Positions 6,609-7,815 of a stretch of DNA of 7,815 bases are shown one piece after another. The notes under the pieces are model-generated. The model saw only the letters and a list, made by a program, of their open reading frames with translations. It was not told the origin of the DNA and did no database searches. The position numbers and the translations under genes were made by a program. Where the stretch lies: assembly GCA_902796215.1 (NCBI GenBank), contig CADBNY010000007.1:1-7815 (forward strand), read 5' to 3'. Source of the DNA: an uncultured Erysipelotrichaceae bacterium (GTDB taxonomy: Bacteria; Bacillota_I; Bacilli_A; RF39; UBA660). How positions within the stretch are numbered: the first letter of the stretch is position 1; every line of letters begins with the position of its first letter.

Positions 6609-7507
6609 CTACTCAACCATCTTATCAATGCTTTTTCGTTTTTGATCAATAGAAGAATGTACATATACGTTTAATGTTACTGAACAATTAGCATGACCAA
6701 GTATTTCACTAAGAGATTTTACATCAATTCCGATTCGATGCATCTAGTAGCAAAAGTATGACGTAGTGAATGAAAATTAATTTTTCTTAAATTACATTTT
6801 CTTAGTAAATTTTCAAAATATTTTTCATAAACTCTAGTATCTTTAGGTGTATTAGAGCCTGTTAATATATAATAATTATTATTTGCATAATTATCTTTTA
6901 AAATGCTCATAATACTTGAATTCACAGGAATTGTTTGAATGGAATTAGTAGATTTTGGAGTAGTTACGATTATCTTTGTTTTCTTTAATGAATTGCCATC
7001 AATATTACTAATTCTTTGAGATGTTCTTTTTATAGAAATTGTATTATTAATAAAATCAATATCTTCCCACCTTAAAGCACATACTTCACCAATTCTAATA
7101 CCAGTATATAAACATATTAAAATCCCCAAATTATTCAAATTGATATTGTTATTGATATAATCTAATAATATTTTTTCTTCTGTATTGGTTAAGTATATAA
7201 TTTTACTTTTTGGCTTTTTTATATTATAATTATTAAATGATATATTCTTATTATTAAGAGAGCTCTTTATAATATAATATATTGTATTTTGTGATGATAA
7301 AGATAATTTTTTTATTTCTTTTGATTGGAAATACGTATCTAATATATCTTGAGTGATTCGATTTACTTTATATTTGCCTAGTACAGGAACAATATTATTC
7401 TTTATTATATTATAATATTTTATATAACTTTGTTCTTTAATATGACTTTTTTTGCTTAATAACCAATTGTTAAGTACCTGTTCATATCTTTCTTTATGTA
7501 TTACCAT
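6609..7507 (-). pseudogene. Tyrosine recombinase/integrase, frameshifted near its C-terminus
   Basis: The intact first frame (7507 down to a stop at 6719-6721) gives 262 residues: an N-terminal SAM-like DNA-binding domain (about 5-100) and most of a catalytic domain. The catalytic domain has Arg138 in TGIRIGE, the beta-hairpin lysine (about Lys185 in TPKS), and His246-x-x-Arg249 in HSLRHTFATR. After CIES the frame is lost near 6730-6733. In the next frame the sequence goes on as GIDVKSLSEILGHANCSVTLNVYVHSS, with the expected LGH histidine and nucleophilic tyrosine (codon 6663-6665), and ends at TAG 6609-6611. Inserting one base restores a normal 299-residue recombinase. The start is ATG with AAGGAG 6 bases upstream on the minus strand. 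Without the shift it would act on the flanking inverted repeats. Options are a recent inactivation, a sequencing or assembly error, or, less likely, programmed frameshifting, since no slippery run is seen. Confidence 0.88.
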
Positions 7508-7546
7508 GGTTTACTCCTTTCTTTACATCGATAGACACTTATTTTT

Positions 7547-7576
7547 GTTGAAAACGTTGAATTTTGTCGAATTTCG
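7547..7576 (+). repeat. Three tandem GTTGAA-type direct repeats
   Basis: Three related units follow each other: GTTGAAAAC (7547), GTTGAATTTT (7556) and GTCGAATTTC (7566), spaced 9 and 10 bases apart. Near-helical spacing is typical of a protein bound side by side on one face of DNA, for example recombinase arm sites or an operator. The third unit overlaps the candidate -35 box. Confidence 0.5.
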
Positions 7577-7591
7577 TGGTAAAAGTAAAAT
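7564..7591 (+). promoter_or_regulatory. Candidate outward promoter at the right end of the cassette
   Basis: TTGTCG (7564-7569) and TAAAAT (7586-7591) are separated by 16 bp and direct transcription rightwards from about 7598, through the right inverted repeat into the gene at 7664. It lies inside the putative invertible segment, so inversion would detach it from that gene. The match is moderate and unsupported by other evidence. Confidence 0.4.
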
Positions 7592-7598
7592 AGGTAGT

Positions 7599-7622
7599 GT
7601 CTAAGAAGTAATAGTATCTTAG
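7599..7622 (+). repeat. Right inverted repeat / putative recombination site
   Basis: GTCTAAGAAGTAATAGTAT (7599-7617) followed by CTTAG is the inverted counterpart of 6575-6599, with one base missing relative to it. Palindromic arms are CTAAGA (7601-7606) and TCTTAG (7617-7622). The site lies in the 5' leader of the downstream gene, 42 bases before its start codon. Confidence 0.85.
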
Positions 7623-7663
7623 TTATTAATCTATCAAAAATAAAAAAAAGAAGGAGAGACAAA

Positions 7664-7815
7664 ATGAAAGATAAAAAAATTAAATTGGCAATTATTATAG
7701 CAATTTTAGTATTAGGAGTTGCCTATGCCGCATTTACTGTTAATTTTACAATTAATGGTACTGCAAAAATTATTGGAGATTCAAGCAATTTTAGTTCAAA
7801 TATTATATTTGATAG
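7664..7815 (+). CDS. N-terminus of a secreted or membrane-anchored surface protein (partial)
   Basis: ATG 7664 has AAGGAG (7651-7656) 7 bases upstream, and the frame stays open to the window edge (50 complete codons). The product starts MKDKKIKLA, followed by a hydrophobic segment at about 8-24 (LAIIIAILVLGVAYAAF) and then a beta-type, Thr/Asn-rich stretch (TVNFTINGTAKII). That is an N-terminal signal or anchor followed by an extracellular strand region. From memory, the short pattern G-x-A-Y-A-A-F followed by T-x-N-G-T-A recurs at the start of secreted proteins of gut Firmicutes, some of them TasA/camelysin-like, but the function cannot be told from 50 residues. Its leader contains the right recombination site, so it is the probable target of a phase-variable promoter. 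Confidence 0.75.
   Translation, partial: MKDKKIKLAIIIAILVLGVAYAAFTVNFTINGTAKIIGDSSNFSSNIIFD

Larger units (their letters stand above)
7532..7603. repeat. Imperfect inverted repeat around the cassette promoter region
   Basis: TAGACACT TATTTT (7532-7545) pairs with AAAATA GGT AGTGTCTA (7587-7603): 14 bp of complementarity interrupted by a three-base bulge at 7593-7595. The right arm overlaps the right recombination site and the predicted -10. It may be an accessory site for the recombinase or a regulator, or a remnant of an earlier rearrangement. Confidence 0.6.
6575..7622. mobile_element. Putative invertible DNA cassette encoding its own tyrosine recombinase
   Basis: The 1,048-bp segment is bounded by inverted copies of a 24-25 bp palindromic site and contains little besides a tyrosine recombinase gene and a roughly 90-bp promoter region at the right end. 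Tyrosine recombinases acting on inverted sites flip the DNA between them, whereas integrative elements normally have direct-repeat ends; the orientation therefore favours an invertible switch. The candidate promoter at 7564-7591 points right, into the secreted-protein gene at 7664. After inversion it would point left, towards terminators. In families such as Mpi-type or RecV-type systems, similar recombinases control surface antigens by inverting promoters. The present recombinase frame is broken by one base, so the switch may be frozen. The whole interpretation is inference from geometry. Confidence 0.6.

Noticed and set aside
6730..6733. Programmed frameshift in the recombinase
   Set aside because: There is no slippery heptamer or evident stimulatory hairpin at the break; a deletion or sequence error is simpler.
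6575..7622. Integrative element with attL/attR ends
   Set aside because: The flanking copies are inverted rather than direct, there is no tRNA gene or cargo, and the segment holds only a recombinase. An invertible cassette explains the orientation better.
1..7815. CRISPR arrays, tRNA or rRNA genes, T-box or riboswitch structures
   Set aside because: I found no regularly spaced repeats, no tRNA-like GTTCRA/CCA features and no recognisable aptamer core in the intergenic parts.

Overview
The window comes from a very AT-rich, low-GC Gram-positive type bacterium. Ribosome-binding sites are strong AGGAGG types, genes are tightly packed and co-directional, and the core operon has the Bacillota order rimP-nusA-ylxR-infB-rbfA. 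TGA is used as a stop (ylxR, rbfA) and tryptophan is read from TGG, so the genetic code is standard rather than the Mycoplasma/Spiroplasma code. The small gene set, the shortened RimP and the base composition suggest a reduced-genome gut lineage of Bacilli or Mycoplasmatota (for example RF39-like or Erysipelotrichia-like). That placement is inference.

Positions 3-4912 are conserved. After the tail of an unidentified gene there is a good extended -10 promoter and a GC-rich leader hairpin. They are followed by one transcription unit for the machinery of transcription, ribosome maturation and initiation: a short RimP, NusA, YlxR/RnpM, IF2, an uncharacterised 148-residue protein and RbfA. The unit ends in an intrinsic terminator whose stem includes the rbfA stop codon. 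RimP and RbfA assist 30S maturation, IF2 places initiator tRNA, and NusA couples RNA polymerase to termination and antitermination. Compared with Bacillus, ylxQ is missing, the ylxP slot holds the unknown gene, and truB does not follow rbfA.

Positions 4940-6371 hold a two-gene membrane operon with its own promoter. The first protein has a signal peptide and a C-terminal anchor. The second has six membrane spans and faintly resembles VUT/YhhQ-type transporters. Terminators of opposite orientation follow, then about 200 bases of AT-rich DNA without a convincing gene.

Positions 6575-7622 are the accessory part. A tyrosine recombinase gene on the minus strand is enclosed almost exactly by a 19-bp perfect inverted repeat (24 of 25 with one gap), and each copy is itself a small palindrome. 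This is the geometry of a self-encoded invertible DNA cassette. A candidate promoter just inside the right repeat points out of the cassette into a truncated surface or secreted protein gene starting at 7664, so inversion would switch that gene on or off. The recombinase gene carries a one-base deletion that separates R-K-HxxR from the final histidine and nucleophilic tyrosine. As written the recombinase is dead and the switch locked, apparently in the on orientation, unless the deletion is a sequencing error or another recombinase acts in trans. This possible phase-variation module is the most interesting content of the window.
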